From Rubrivivax sp. (GTDB taxonomy: Bacteria > Pseudomonadota > Gammaproteobacteria > Burkholderiales > Burkholderiaceae_C): a stretch of 40,438 nt of DNA. The translations under genes and the position numbers were made by a program. Numbering within the stretch: the stretch's first letter is position 1; each line of letters opens with the position of its first letter. This document shows positions 33,584 through 40,438 of this stretch, in pieces. The notes under the pieces were generated by a model. It saw only the letters and a list, made by a program, of their open reading frames with translations, was not told the origin of the DNA and made no database searches. Location of the stretch: NCBI GenBank assembly GCA_018780805.1, contig JADMJD010000109.1:1-40438 (forward strand). Direction: 5' to 3'.

Positions 33584-35010
33584 TCGGCTTCGATGCGGCG
33601 CCCGCGCAGCGATTGCGCGATCGCAAGCTGGGTCTTCACGCCCTGCGCCTGCAGCGCAAACTGCGGCCGCAGGCTGGCCGCCAGGGCCACCGTCTCGGCC
33701 GAACGCAGCAGGTTGCGCGGGTCCTGGTGGTCGCCATTGACCCGGAACTCGAAATGCAGGTGCGGGCCGGTGGACCAGCCGGTGGAGCCCACAGCGCCGA
33801 CGTGCTGGCCTTGTTCAATCCGCTGGCCCTTGCGCACGTCGATGCGGCTCATGTGGGCGTAGAAGGTGCTCTTGCCATTGCCGTGCCGCACTTCGACCGC
33901 GTTGCCATAACCGTTCTGCCAGCCCGCGAACTCCACGGTGCCCGAGCCCACGGCGCGGATGGGCGTGCCCTTGGGCGCACCGTAGTCAATGCCCTTGTGC
34001 GCGCGCCACGATTTCATGATCGGGTGGAAGCGCATGGCAAAACCCGAGGTGACACGCGAAAACGCCATCGGGCTGCTCAGGAAGCTGCGTTGTTTGCTGG
34101 TCCCGTCGAGGGCGAAATAACCGCCGCGTGTGCCCGGGCCGCCGGCAAACCAGACCGCTTCGTAGGCCTTGCCGGCGTTGACGAACTCGGCCGCCAGCAC
34201 CCGGCCCGTGCCGTCGTTCCAGGTGATGGGGTCGCCGTCGGCGGTCAGGGCCTCGTACACCACGCTGAAGGTGTCGCCCACCCGCAGTTCGCGGTGGAAA
34301 TCGATCTCGTTCGAGAAAATCTCGGCCATCTGGATCGAGATGCCGTCCGGGATGCGGGCTTCGTCGGCCGCGGCAAACAGCGAGGAGCGGATCGTGCCGC
34401 TGCCCAGGCGCACCTGCGACGACAGCGGCGCGGTTTCCACCCGGGCCAGCCACTGGTTGGCCACCCGCTCGATGCTCAGCCGTGTGAAGTGGCTCAGCGC
34501 CTGTTCGCTGTTCTCCGCGGGGTAGCGGGCGACCAGGCTGGTGAGCCGGCCCCCTTCGCCGGTGGCCACCTGCACCATCTTGCCGGGCCGGCCCTGCAAC
34601 ACGCGGCGCGCGGTCGGGTCGCGGCGCAGGAAGGCGGCGGCGTCGGCGTCCACCACGCCCAGGCGCGACAACAGGCTCTCAGCGCTGTCGTTGCCGCGGG
34701 TCAGGTCGGCACGGGTGAGGTCCAGGTCCAGGTCGGCAAGCGCTTCCAGCTGGGCGTCCAGGCCGGTCAGGGGCAGCTCTTCAACGAGCACCCGCTGGGG
34801 CAGGTCGGCGGCGTCCGGCGCCAGGGGCGCCACACCAAAGGCGACGGCGGAAAAGCCGATCAGCCCCACCACCACGCTGCTGTGGATGGCACGCCGGTGC
34901 TGCTGGTGGAACGCCGCGAGGCGTTGCGGCCAGAGGTCAAGACGAGCTGCCAATCGAAGAATCCGCAAAAGTGGCGCACCACTAGAATCGAAGCCCTGAG
35001 GAGCATGCAT
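33580..35010 (-). CDS. M23-family peptidoglycan endopeptidase (MepM-like)
   Basis: A 476-residue zinc metallopeptidase that cuts peptide crosslinks of peptidoglycan. A membrane segment lies at about 44-65 (SSVVVGLIGFSAVAFGVAP), then a long region with OapA/Csd3-like domains (about 100-320), and the LytM domain at 325-440. Zinc ligands are H338 and D342 in HKGIDYGAPKG and H419 in HLHFEF, with H417 as the catalytic partner; all are present, so the enzyme should be active. It is divergent from tyrS and directly precedes anmK. Activity may be guided by the nearby bactofilin, which is inference. Confidence 0.95.
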   Translation of the reverse strand: MHAPQGFDSSGAPLLRILRLAARLDLWPQRLAAFHQQHRRAIHSSVVVGLIGFSAVAFGVAPLAPDAADLPQRVLVEELPLTGLDAQLEALADLDLDLTRADLTRGNDSAESLLSRLGVVDADAAAFLRRDPTARRVLQGRPGKMVQVATGEGGRLTSLVARYPAENSEQALSHFTRLSIERVANQWLARVETAPLSSQVRLGSGTIRSSLFAAADEARIPDGISIQMAEIFSNEIDFHRELRVGDTFSVVYEALTADGDPITWNDGTGRVLAAEFVNAGKAYEAVWFAGGPGTRGGYFALDGTSKQRSFLSSPMAFSRVTSGFAMRFHPIMKSWRAHKGIDYGAPKGTPIRAVGSGTVEFAGWQNGYGNAVEVRHGNGKSTFYAHMSRIDVRKGQRIEQGQHVGAVGSTGWSTGPHLHFEFRVNGDHQDPRNLLRSAETVALAASLRPQFALQAQGVKTQLAIAQSLRGRRIEAE

Positions 35011-35064
35011 GGCGCATGCCGCACGGGCCGCGGTAGACCACAGACCCCCTAGGATGAGGGGCGG

Positions 35065-35092
35065 AGTATACCGGGGCAGCCCCGGGATAAAA
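35065..35092 (-). promoter_or_regulatory. Candidate promoter of the M23 peptidase gene with a palindrome in its spacer
   Basis: On the minus strand TATACT (35070-35065) is a good -10; the -35 at 16 bp, TTTTAT (35092-35087), is weak. The spacer contains CCGGGGC-A-GCCCCGG (35071-35085), a 15-bp palindrome that could be an operator shared with the divergent tyrS gene. Confidence 0.45.
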
Positions 35093-35118
35093 CCCGAAAA
35101 ACCCCGTACTTCCGCCCC

Positions 35119-36354
35119 ATGTCCGATCTGGTTACAGCCGTTTCACCGACCGTCTCCGACGGCGTCCAGGCCGCGATGGCCATTTCCCGCCGCGGTGCGG
35201 AGCAGTTGCTGCCGGAGGCCGACTGGCTGAAGAAGCTGCAGCGCAGCGAGGCGACCGGCGTGCCGCTGCGCATCAAGTTCGGCATGGACCCGACAGCGCC
35301 CGACCTGCACCTGGGCCACACCGTGGTGCTGAACAAGATGCGCCAGCTGCAGGACCTGGGGCACGTGGTGATCCCGCTGATCGGTGACTTCACGACCACC
35401 ATCGGCGACCCGTCGGGCCGCAACAGCACCCGCCCGCCGCTGACGCGCGAGGAGATCGAGGCCAATGCCAAGACCTACTTCAACCAGGTGGGCCTGGTGA
35501 TCGACATGGATCGCGCCGAGGTCCGCTGGAACAGCGAGTGGAGCGACCCGCTCGGCGCGCGCGGGATGATCCAGCTGGCGGCCAAGTACACGGTGGCGCG
35601 CATGATGGAGCGTGAGGACTTCAGCACCCGCTTCCGCGACGGCACGCCGATCAGCGTGCACGAGTTTCTCTACCCGCTGATGCAGGGCTACGATTCGGTG
35701 GCGCTGAAGAGCGACCTGGAGCTCGGCGGCACCGACCAGACCTTCAACCTGCTGATGGGCCGCCACCTGCAGCAGGAGCATGGCCAGGAGCCGCAGTGCA
35801 TCCTGACCATGCCACTGCTCGAAGGCCTGGACGGCGTGGACAAGATGTCCAAGAGCAAGGGCAACTACATCGGCATCACCGAGCCTGCCCCGACGATGTT
35901 CGCCAAGGTGCTGTCGATCAGCGACACGCTGATGTGGCGCTGGTTCACGCTGCTCTCGTTCCGCCCTGAATCAGAAATTGCAGCACTCAAGGCCGAGGTC
36001 GCGGCCGGCCGCAACCCCAAGGATGCCAAGGTGCTGCTGGCGCGCGAGATCACCGAGCGTTTCCACGGCCGCGCCGGGGCCGATGCCGCGGAAGAAGACT
36101 TCGCGCGCAGGGCCGCGGGTGGCGTGCCCGACGTGATCCCGGAGCTGGCGCTCGGCGGCGCGCCACTGGGCATCGCGGCTCTGCTCAAGCAGGCGGGCCT
36201 GGTGCCTTCCACCAGCGAGGCCGCACGCCTGATCGAACAGGGCGGTGTGCGGGTGGACGGCGCCGTGGTCAGCGACAAGGGCCTGAAAATCAGCGCCGGC
36301 ACGGTGGTGGTGCAGGTCGGCAAGCGCAAGTTCGCGCGTGTGACGCTGGCCTGA
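35119..36354 (+). CDS. tyrS: Tyrosyl-tRNA synthetase
   Basis: A 411-residue class I synthetase that charges tRNA-Tyr. The HIGH-type motif is in DPTAPDLHLGHTVVLNKMRQ, the second signature is DKMSKSKGNYIG, and the C-terminal S4-like RNA-binding domain is GLVPSTSEAARLIEQGGVRV. The N-terminal pattern fits the TyrZ-type branch used by many proteobacteria. ATG 35119 (MSDLVTAVSPTVSDG) gives the usual length. It is divergent from the M23 gene and followed after 13 bp by a CDF transporter. No T-box-type leader is visible. Confidence 0.98.
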   Translation: MSDLVTAVSPTVSDGVQAAMAISRRGAEQLLPEADWLKKLQRSEATGVPLRIKFGMDPTAPDLHLGHTVVLNKMRQLQDLGHVVIPLIGDFTTTIGDPSGRNSTRPPLTREEIEANAKTYFNQVGLVIDMDRAEVRWNSEWSDPLGARGMIQLAAKYTVARMMEREDFSTRFRDGTPISVHEFLYPLMQGYDSVALKSDLELGGTDQTFNLLMGRHLQQEHGQEPQCILTMPLLEGLDGVDKMSKSKGNYIGITEPAPTMFAKVLSISDTLMWRWFTLLSFRPESEIAALKAEVAAGRNPKDAKVLLAREITERFHGRAGADAAEEDFARRAAGGVPDVIPELALGGAPLGIAALLKQAGLVPSTSEAARLIEQGGVRVDGAVVSDKGLKISAGTVVVQVGKRKFARVTLA

Positions 36355-36367
36355 GCGCGGCCGCGGC

Positions 36368-37261
36368 ATGCAGGTCGCGTCCTACCTGAAGCTGTCGATC
36401 GCGGTGGCCGTGGCCACCATCGCGCTGAAGACCGGCGCCTGGTGGCTCACCGGCTCGGTGGGCCTGTTGTCGGACGCGCTGGAGTCGCTGGTCAACCTGG
36501 CCGGCGCGAGTTTTGCGCTGGTGATGGTGACGCTGGCCGCCCAGCCGCCCGACGACGAACACCCCTACGGCCACCACAAGGCCGAGTACTTCTCCAGTGG
36601 TTTTGAAGGTGTGCTGATCGGTGTGGCCTCGGCCGCCATCCTCTGGGCGGCGGTGGACCGCCTGCTGCACCCGCAGCCGCTGGAGCAGTTGGGCATCGGC
36701 CTGGCCTTGTCGCTGCTGGCCACGGTGCTCAACGGCAGCCTGGCCTGGGCGATGCTGAAAAAGGCGCGCGAAAAACGCAGCATCGCGCTGGAGGGTGATG
36801 CGCGCCACCTGTTCACCGATGTCTGGACCTCGGTGGGTGTCGTGGCCGGTCTGGTGGCGGTGCAGCTCAGCGGCTGGCTGTGGCTGGACCCGGTGATCGC
36901 CATCGCGGTGGCGCTGAACATCCTGCGCGAAGCCGTGTCCCTGGTGCGCCGCTCGGCCGATGGATTGATGGACCACGCACTGGAGCCTGAGGTGGTGGCC
37001 AGCATCCGGGCCACGCTGGCGCAGTTCGAGCACCACACGATCCGCTTCGACCATGTCACCACACGCCGTGCCGGCCAGCGCCGGTTTGCCGACCTGCACA
37101 TGCACATGCCGGCGTCCTGGTCGCTGGGCCGGGCGGCGGCGCTGCGCCGCTCGGTGGATCAGGCGCTGATGAGCGCTGTGCCTGGCCTGCGGGCCAGCAT
37201 CCAGCTGCTGCCCATGGACGTGGAAGCGCACTTTGACGACCAGCAGGACGCCCCGCTGTGA
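36368..37261 (+). CDS. Cation diffusion facilitator (CDF) metal transporter
   Basis: A 297-residue inner-membrane protein that exports divalent metals (Zn, Fe or Mn in relatives) in exchange for protons. Six membrane segments are visible, with the metal-site motifs LLSDALESLVNL in the second and DARHLFTDVWTSVGVV in the fifth, and HPYGHHKAEYF in the loop between. A cytoplasmic C-terminal domain (about 215-290) is intact. The metal cannot be assigned from sequence. Its stop overlaps the dtd start (GTGA), so the two are coupled although their roles differ. Confidence 0.95.
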   Translation: MQVASYLKLSIAVAVATIALKTGAWWLTGSVGLLSDALESLVNLAGASFALVMVTLAAQPPDDEHPYGHHKAEYFSSGFEGVLIGVASAAILWAAVDRLLHPQPLEQLGIGLALSLLATVLNGSLAWAMLKKAREKRSIALEGDARHLFTDVWTSVGVVAGLVAVQLSGWLWLDPVIAIAVALNILREAVSLVRRSADGLMDHALEPEVVASIRATLAQFEHHTIRFDHVTTRRAGQRRFADLHMHMPASWSLGRAAALRRSVDQALMSAVPGLRASIQLLPMDVEAHFDDQQDAPL

Positions 37262-37698
37262 TCGGCCTGGTGCAACGTGTGCAGCAGGCCCAGGTGGTGG
37301 TAGCCGGCCAGGTGCTGGGGTCCATCGGCCACGGTTTGCTGGTCTTTGTCTGCGCCGAACCGGCCGACGAGCAGCCACAGGTGCAGCGTTTTGTGGCCAA
37401 GCTGCTGAAGCTGCGCATCTTCGGCGACGAACAAGGCCGCATGAACTGCAGCGTGCAGGACGTGGCCGGCGGCCTGCTGATCGTCTCGCAGTTCACGCTC
37501 GCGGCCGACACCCGCAGTGGCAACCGGCCGGGTTTCAGCGGCGCGGCGCCACCCGATCAGGGCCGGCTGCTGTACCAGGCCGTGCTGGCCGAGGCCCGGC
37601 TGCACCACCCCGTCGTCGAACAGGGTCAGTTCGGTGCCCACATGCAGGTGCAGCTGATCAACGACGGGCCGGTGACGATCCCGTTGCACATCGCATGA
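37258..37698 (+). CDS. dtd: D-aminoacyl-tRNA deacylase
   Basis: A 146-residue DTD, which removes D-amino acids and glycine wrongly attached to tRNAs. The active-site motifs SQFTLAADTRSGNRPGFSGA and NDGPVTIPL, the latter with the conserved Gly-cis-Pro, are both present. It starts at GTG 37258, overlapping the CDF stop by 4 nt. It follows tyrS after one gene; tyrS can misload D-Tyr, so the linkage makes functional sense. A terminator follows directly. Confidence 0.97.
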   Translation: MIGLVQRVQQAQVVVAGQVLGSIGHGLLVFVCAEPADEQPQVQRFVAKLLKLRIFGDEQGRMNCSVQDVAGGLLIVSQFTLAADTRSGNRPGFSGAAPPDQGRLLYQAVLAEARLHHPVVEQGQFGAHMQVQLINDGPVTIPLHIA

Positions 37699-37724
37699 AA
37701 AAGGCCGCCCTCAGGCGGCCTTTG
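37698..37724. terminator. Bidirectional terminator between dtd and the Bug-type gene
   Basis: AAAGGCCGCC (37700-37709) pairs perfectly with GGCGGCCTTT (37714-37723) around CTCA, with A-rich sequence before and TTT after. It lies 2 bp after dtd and 18 bp beyond the convergent solute-binding-protein gene, so it can serve both. Confidence 0.85.
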
Positions 37725-37741
37725 ATCAGGTGTGCAGGCAA

Positions 37742-38704
37742 TCAGTCCGCGTATTGGCCGGCGGCCTTGATGGCCGGGCCCCACTTGTCGATCTCGGCGG
37801 CGACGAACTTCTTGTGGTCGGCCGGGGCCAGGCGGGCGTCGGTGACGACGACGGCACCCAGGGCTTCCTGCTTCTTGATGAAGTCGGCGTCCTTGAGCGC
37901 CACGCGCAGCGCGTCGTTCAGGGTCTTGGCCACGGCGGCCGGCGTGCCCTTGGGCGCGTACAGGCCGTGCCAGATGCTGACGTTGAAACCCTTCAGGCCC
38001 TGGCTGTCCAGCGTCGGCAGGCCAGACAGCGCGGCCGTGGTCAGCGGCTTGGTGGTCGTCACGGCGTAGGCCTTCACCTTGCCGCCGGCGATCTGCGACG
38101 TGGTGTTGGTGGTCTGGTCGCACATGATGTCGACCTGGCCGCCCAGCAGATCGGTCATCGCCGGGCCGGTGCCCTTGTACGGCACCGTGGTCATGTCGAT
38201 CTTGATGCTCTGCTGGAACAGCAGGCCGCACAGGTGGCTGGCAGCGCCGAGGCCGGCGTTGGCCAGATTGACCTTGCCCTTGTTGGCCTCCAGCCACTTC
38301 ACCAACTCGGCGTAGTTGTTGGCCGGCAGCGTGGGGCGGCCGATCAGCGTCATCGGCACGTCGTTGACCATGCCCAGGTACTCGAAGTCGTCCAGGGTCT
38401 TGAACGGCAGGTTGCGGTACAGGCCGGGGCTGGTGGCCATGCCGATGTGGTGCAGCAGCACGGTGTAACCATCGGGCGAAGCCTTGGCCACTTTGGTGGC
38501 ACCCAGCGTGCCGCCGGCGCCGCCGACGTTTTCCACGATGACGGTCTGCTTCAGCACGGCGCCCATGGCCACGGCCAGGTCGCGTGCAACCTTGTCGGTG
38601 GGGCCGCCAGCGGCAAAGGGCACGACCATCGTGACCGGCTTGTCGGGGTAGGCGAAGGCGGCGGTGGCGGCCAGCGCCAGGGTGGAAATGAGCAGCTTCT
38701 TCAT
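37742..38704 (-). CDS. Bug/TctC-type periplasmic solute-binding protein
   Basis: A 320-residue tripartite tricarboxylate-transporter binding protein. ATG 38704 is chosen for its signal peptide (MKKLLISTLALAATAAFA) behind a GGAG site; an in-frame extension to 38833 is described separately. The mature part starts YPDKPVTMVVPFAAGG, the family ligand-loop motif; GGAGGTLGATKVAKASPDGY and VPYKGTGPAMTDLLGGQVDI also match. Ligands of relatives are carboxylates and aromatic acids. No TctA/TctB membrane genes are in the window, which is common for Bug proteins. It lies downstream of an atypical CoA ligase and may bind that enzyme's substrate. Confidence 0.95.
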   Translation of the reverse strand: MKKLLISTLALAATAAFAYPDKPVTMVVPFAAGGPTDKVARDLAVAMGAVLKQTVIVENVGGAGGTLGATKVAKASPDGYTVLLHHIGMATSPGLYRNLPFKTLDDFEYLGMVNDVPMTLIGRPTLPANNYAELVKWLEANKGKVNLANAGLGAASHLCGLLFQQSIKIDMTTVPYKGTGPAMTDLLGGQVDIMCDQTTNTTSQIAGGKVKAYAVTTTKPLTTAALSGLPTLDSQGLKGFNVSIWHGLYAPKGTPAAVAKTLNDALRVALKDADFIKKQEALGAVVVTDARLAPADHKKFVAAEIDKWGPAIKAAGQYAD

Positions 38705-38774
38705 CGTGATGTCTCCTGCAATGGGACGAAAACCTGGAATCGCGATGCTAGGGGGGGCGCTGCAGCCCAACACG

Positions 38775-38793
38775 CGGGAAATACTTATTCCGG
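38775..38793. promoter_or_regulatory. Imperfect dyad upstream of the Bug-type gene (possible operator)
   Basis: GGAA (38777-38780) and TTCC (38788-38791) flank ATACTTA, inside CGGGAAATACTTATTCCGG. This AT-rich core in a very GC-rich surround stands out. It is placed ~75 bp upstream of the start codon, where a LysR- or GntR-type regulator could bind; this is inference from position and symmetry only. Confidence 0.35.
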
Positions 38794-38797
38794 CCCC

Positions 38798-38847
38798 CAG
38801 CAGGGTCATCTGCAGGGCCATCCACAGGGTCATCAGCAGGGGGTCAT
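38798..38847 (-). repeat. Four 12-14-bp repeats, each beginning ATG, between the CoA ligase and Bug genes
   Basis: On the minus strand the copies read ATGACCCCCTGCTG, ATGACCCTGTGG, ATGGCCCTGCAG and ATGACCCTGCTG. The first overlaps the CoA-ligase stop (ATGA, 38847-38844). The other three ATGs are in frame with each other and with the Bug gene, 129 bp upstream of its likely start. Confidence 0.75.
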
Positions 38848-40112
38848 TCGTAACGCCGCGCGTCCTCGATCACCTTGCCGTCGTTCGGCAGGCCGCCCGG
38901 TACCAGCACCCGCACCTCACCCCGCAGCTTGGTCACGTCGCGCAGGCTGCCGGCCAAGGCCCCGGCCAGGCCCTCGGGTGCGCCGGCGCATTCCACGTGC
39001 AGGGTCATGCGGTCGTTGGCCATCTCACCTTCGATCACCAGCCGGCCGCGGCCGACCTCGGGGTGGCGCTTGAGCACCTCGGCCACCTGGCCCGGGTGCA
39101 CGAACATGCCGCGCACCTTGGCCGTCTGGTCGGCCCGGCCCATCCAGCCCTTGATGCGCGGCGCAGTGCGGCCTGTGGGGCAGGGGCCGGGCAGCATGGC
39201 AGACAGGTCGCCGGTGCCAAACCGCAACAAGGGGTAGTCGGGGTTCAGCGTGGTGACCACCACCTCGCCGACCTCGCCTTCGGGCACCGGGTCGCCGGTG
39301 CCGGGGCGCACGATCTCCAGCAGCACACCTTCGTCCAGCACCAGGCCTTCGCGGGCCGCGGTTTCGTAGGCCACCAGGCCCAGGTCGGCCGTGCCGTAAC
39401 TCTGGAAGGCCTGGATGCCGCGGGCCGCCAACGCGTCGCGCAGTGACGGCGGGAAGGCCTCGCCGCCCACCGAGGCCTTGCGCAAGAAAGGCAGGGCCTG
39501 GCCCAGCTCGTCGGCCTTCTCCAGCGCGATGCGCAGGAAGCTGGGCGTGCCGGCGTACGCGTCGGGCCGCAACTCCTGCATGGCCTGCAACTGCAGCTCG
39601 GTGTTGCCCACGCCGCCGGGGAACACCGTGCAGCCGATGGCGTGGGCGCCGGTTTCCATCATCGAGCCGGCGGGGGTGAGGTGGTAGCTGAAGCTGTTGT
39701 GCACCAGGTCACCGGCGCGGAAGCCGGCGGCAAAGAGTGCACGCGCAAAGCGCCAGTAGTCGTGGCCCGTGCCCTCGGGTTCGTAGATCGGGCCGGGCGA
39801 CTGGAACACGCGCCGCGCCGGCCGCAGCGCACCCTGGGTGCGCCAGCCGATGGCGGCAAAACCGCCGAAGGGGTCGCCGCCGGCTGCGCGTGCGGCCTGT
39901 TGCAGCGACAGCAGCGTGTGTTTGCGGGTGACCGGCAGCGCCGCCAGCGCCGTGCGGCTGGTGACGGCCTGGGCCTCCACACCGGCCATCAGCGTGGCCC
40001 CGGCGGCGGTGGCCTGGAAGGCGGCCACTTGCGCAGGCAGCACCGCCAGCAGGGCTTGCTCACGCTGAGTCGGGTCGCGTGTCTCCAGGGCGTCGTAGTG
40101 GTGTTCGTTCAT
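38844..40112 (-). CDS. Phenylacetate-CoA ligase-like (ANL-superfamily) enzyme with a degenerate ATP loop
   Basis: A 422-residue relative of PaaK, which activates aryl acids to CoA thioesters through an adenylate. SYHLTPAGSMMETGAHAIGC, the YAGTPSFLRIALEKADELG stretch, FQSYGTADLGLVAYET, FGTGDLSAM and the hinge PRIKGWMGRADQTAKVRGMF are recognisable. At the place of the usual SSGTTGxPT loop the sequence is FQSPGPIYEPEGTG, so ATP use may differ. ATG 40112 overlaps the stop of the upstream small gene (ATGA). The Bug gene downstream may bind its substrate. The substrate is not assigned. Confidence 0.9.
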   Translation of the reverse strand: MNEHHYDALETRDPTQREQALLAVLPAQVAAFQATAAGATLMAGVEAQAVTSRTALAALPVTRKHTLLSLQQAARAAGGDPFGGFAAIGWRTQGALRPARRVFQSPGPIYEPEGTGHDYWRFARALFAAGFRAGDLVHNSFSYHLTPAGSMMETGAHAIGCTVFPGGVGNTELQLQAMQELRPDAYAGTPSFLRIALEKADELGQALPFLRKASVGGEAFPPSLRDALAARGIQAFQSYGTADLGLVAYETAAREGLVLDEGVLLEIVRPGTGDPVPEGEVGEVVVTTLNPDYPLLRFGTGDLSAMLPGPCPTGRTAPRIKGWMGRADQTAKVRGMFVHPGQVAEVLKRHPEVGRGRLVIEGEMANDRMTLHVECAGAPEGLAGALAGSLRDVTKLRGEVRVLVPGGLPNDGKVIEDARRYE

Positions 40113-40387
40113 TCCTCGCGCTCCCATTGCTGCAGGCGCTTCTTCACGGTGTCTACGAAGCGGCGCACATCCGGGGGGCAGGTCAGCTGTTCCGCGGTCC
40201 ATTCCGGGCTCGTGGCAGGCCGGCGCGCAAGCCGGGCCTCGATGTGGTTGTCGGTGGTGGTCAGATCGATCACCGGCCGGCCCTTGATCTCGTAGCGCGC
40301 CCCACGCTCGGTCAGAGGCTTCAGCTCGCGCAGCTGGCGCTTCAGCAGCACCAGCGCCTCGGATGGTTTGAACGCGGGGACGTCCAT
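40109..40387 (-). CDS. Small protein of unknown function upstream of the CoA ligase
   Basis: A 92-residue protein, MDVPAFKPSEALVLLKRQLR at the start, then TERGARYEIKGRPVIDLTTT and a Lys/Arg-rich C-terminal helix (VRRFVDTVKKRLQQWEREE). I recall similar small proteins beside such ligases in Burkholderiales, but know no function. ATG 40387 is preferred over GTG 40390, which belongs to the repeat stem. It has no signal peptide or membrane segment. Its stop overlaps the CoA ligase start by 4 nt, so it is coupled to it and may act with it. Confidence 0.8.
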   Translation of the reverse strand: MDVPAFKPSEALVLLKRQLRELKPLTERGARYEIKGRPVIDLTTTDNHIEARLARRPATSPEWTAEQLTCPPDVRRFVDTVKKRLQQWEREE

Positions 40388-40438
40388 CACGCCGCCCGCC
40401 GGGCCGCCCCCAGGGCGGCGTGCTCCCCCGGGGGGGGG
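40388..40438 (-). repeat. Second copy of the infA-type dispersed repeat (cut by window edge)
   Basis: On the minus strand a C-run and GGGGG are followed by CACGCCGCCC, a loop with TGGGGGCGGCCCGGC, and GGGCGGCGTG (arms 40413-40422 and 40388-40397). The second arm ends directly at the ATG of the small gene. Compared with 11968-12050 the loop is nearly the same while both stem arms differ together. Confidence 0.75.

Noticed and set aside
33106..35052. 648-codon plus-strand frame opposite the M23 peptidase and anmK
   Set aside because: It spans the junction of two well-supported minus-strand genes and has the Arg/Gly/His-rich composition of a shadow frame.
38705..38833. Upstream in-frame start for the Bug-type protein
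   Set aside because: It would move the signal peptide to residue 44 and has no ribosome binding site, whereas ATG 38704 has both a GGAG site and a proper signal peptide; kept only as a finding.

Overview
The window is high-GC chromosomal DNA from a betaproteobacterium, most likely a member of the Burkholderiales (Comamonadaceae / Rubrivivax-Leptothrix-like). The evidence is the protein sequences, the unbroken tuf-S10-spc-alpha ribosomal order, the block rplM-rpsI-DUF6776-bactofilin-erpA-anmK-M23-tyrS-dtd, a Bug-type tricarboxylate-binding protein, and a GC-rich dispersed repeat of a kind recalled from that group. I see no phage, IS element, CRISPR array or rRNA, and every gene appears intact except tuf, which is cut by the left edge.

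Region 1 (1-15667) is the ribosomal superoperon: the end of tuf, the S10 cluster (rpsJ to rpsQ), a stand-alone peroxiredoxin, the spc cluster (rplN to secY, infA, rpmJ) and the alpha cluster (rpsM, rpsK, rpsD, rpoA, rplQ). An initiator tRNA-fMet and a terminator follow. Most genes are spaced 0-30 bp apart or overlap by 1-4 bp. The exceptions carry signals: two hairpins before rplC, a terminator after rpsQ, a promoter whose -35 lies in the loop of a perfect inverted repeat before rplN, a repeat-derived hairpin that covers the infA ribosome binding site, and a three-hairpin leader before rpsD.

Region 2 (15866-27212) is accessory. It holds a secreted protein divergent from a winged-helix/TPR regulator, a gamma-glutamyltransferase-like Ntn hydrolase, htpG, and a tightly coupled three-gene signalling operon: a LuxR-type response regulator, a secreted LysM-FecR-Fn3 protein and a CHASE2-PAS histidine kinase. 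An unrecognised 328-residue protein follows it. This operon is the best candidate for a poorly described system.

Region 3 (27230-29770, minus strand) has srkA, a DUF2726 membrane protein and a GNAT acetyltransferase. Region 4 (30036-37698) has rplM-rpsI, a DUF6776 protein, bactofilin and erpA on the plus strand; anmK and an M23 peptidase on the minus strand; and tyrS, a CDF transporter and dtd on the plus strand. Region 5 (37742-40438, minus strand) has a Bug solute-binding protein, an atypical phenylacetate-CoA ligase-like enzyme and a small protein, with a second copy of the infA-type repeat at the right edge. No stretch longer than 300 bp lacks a gene.
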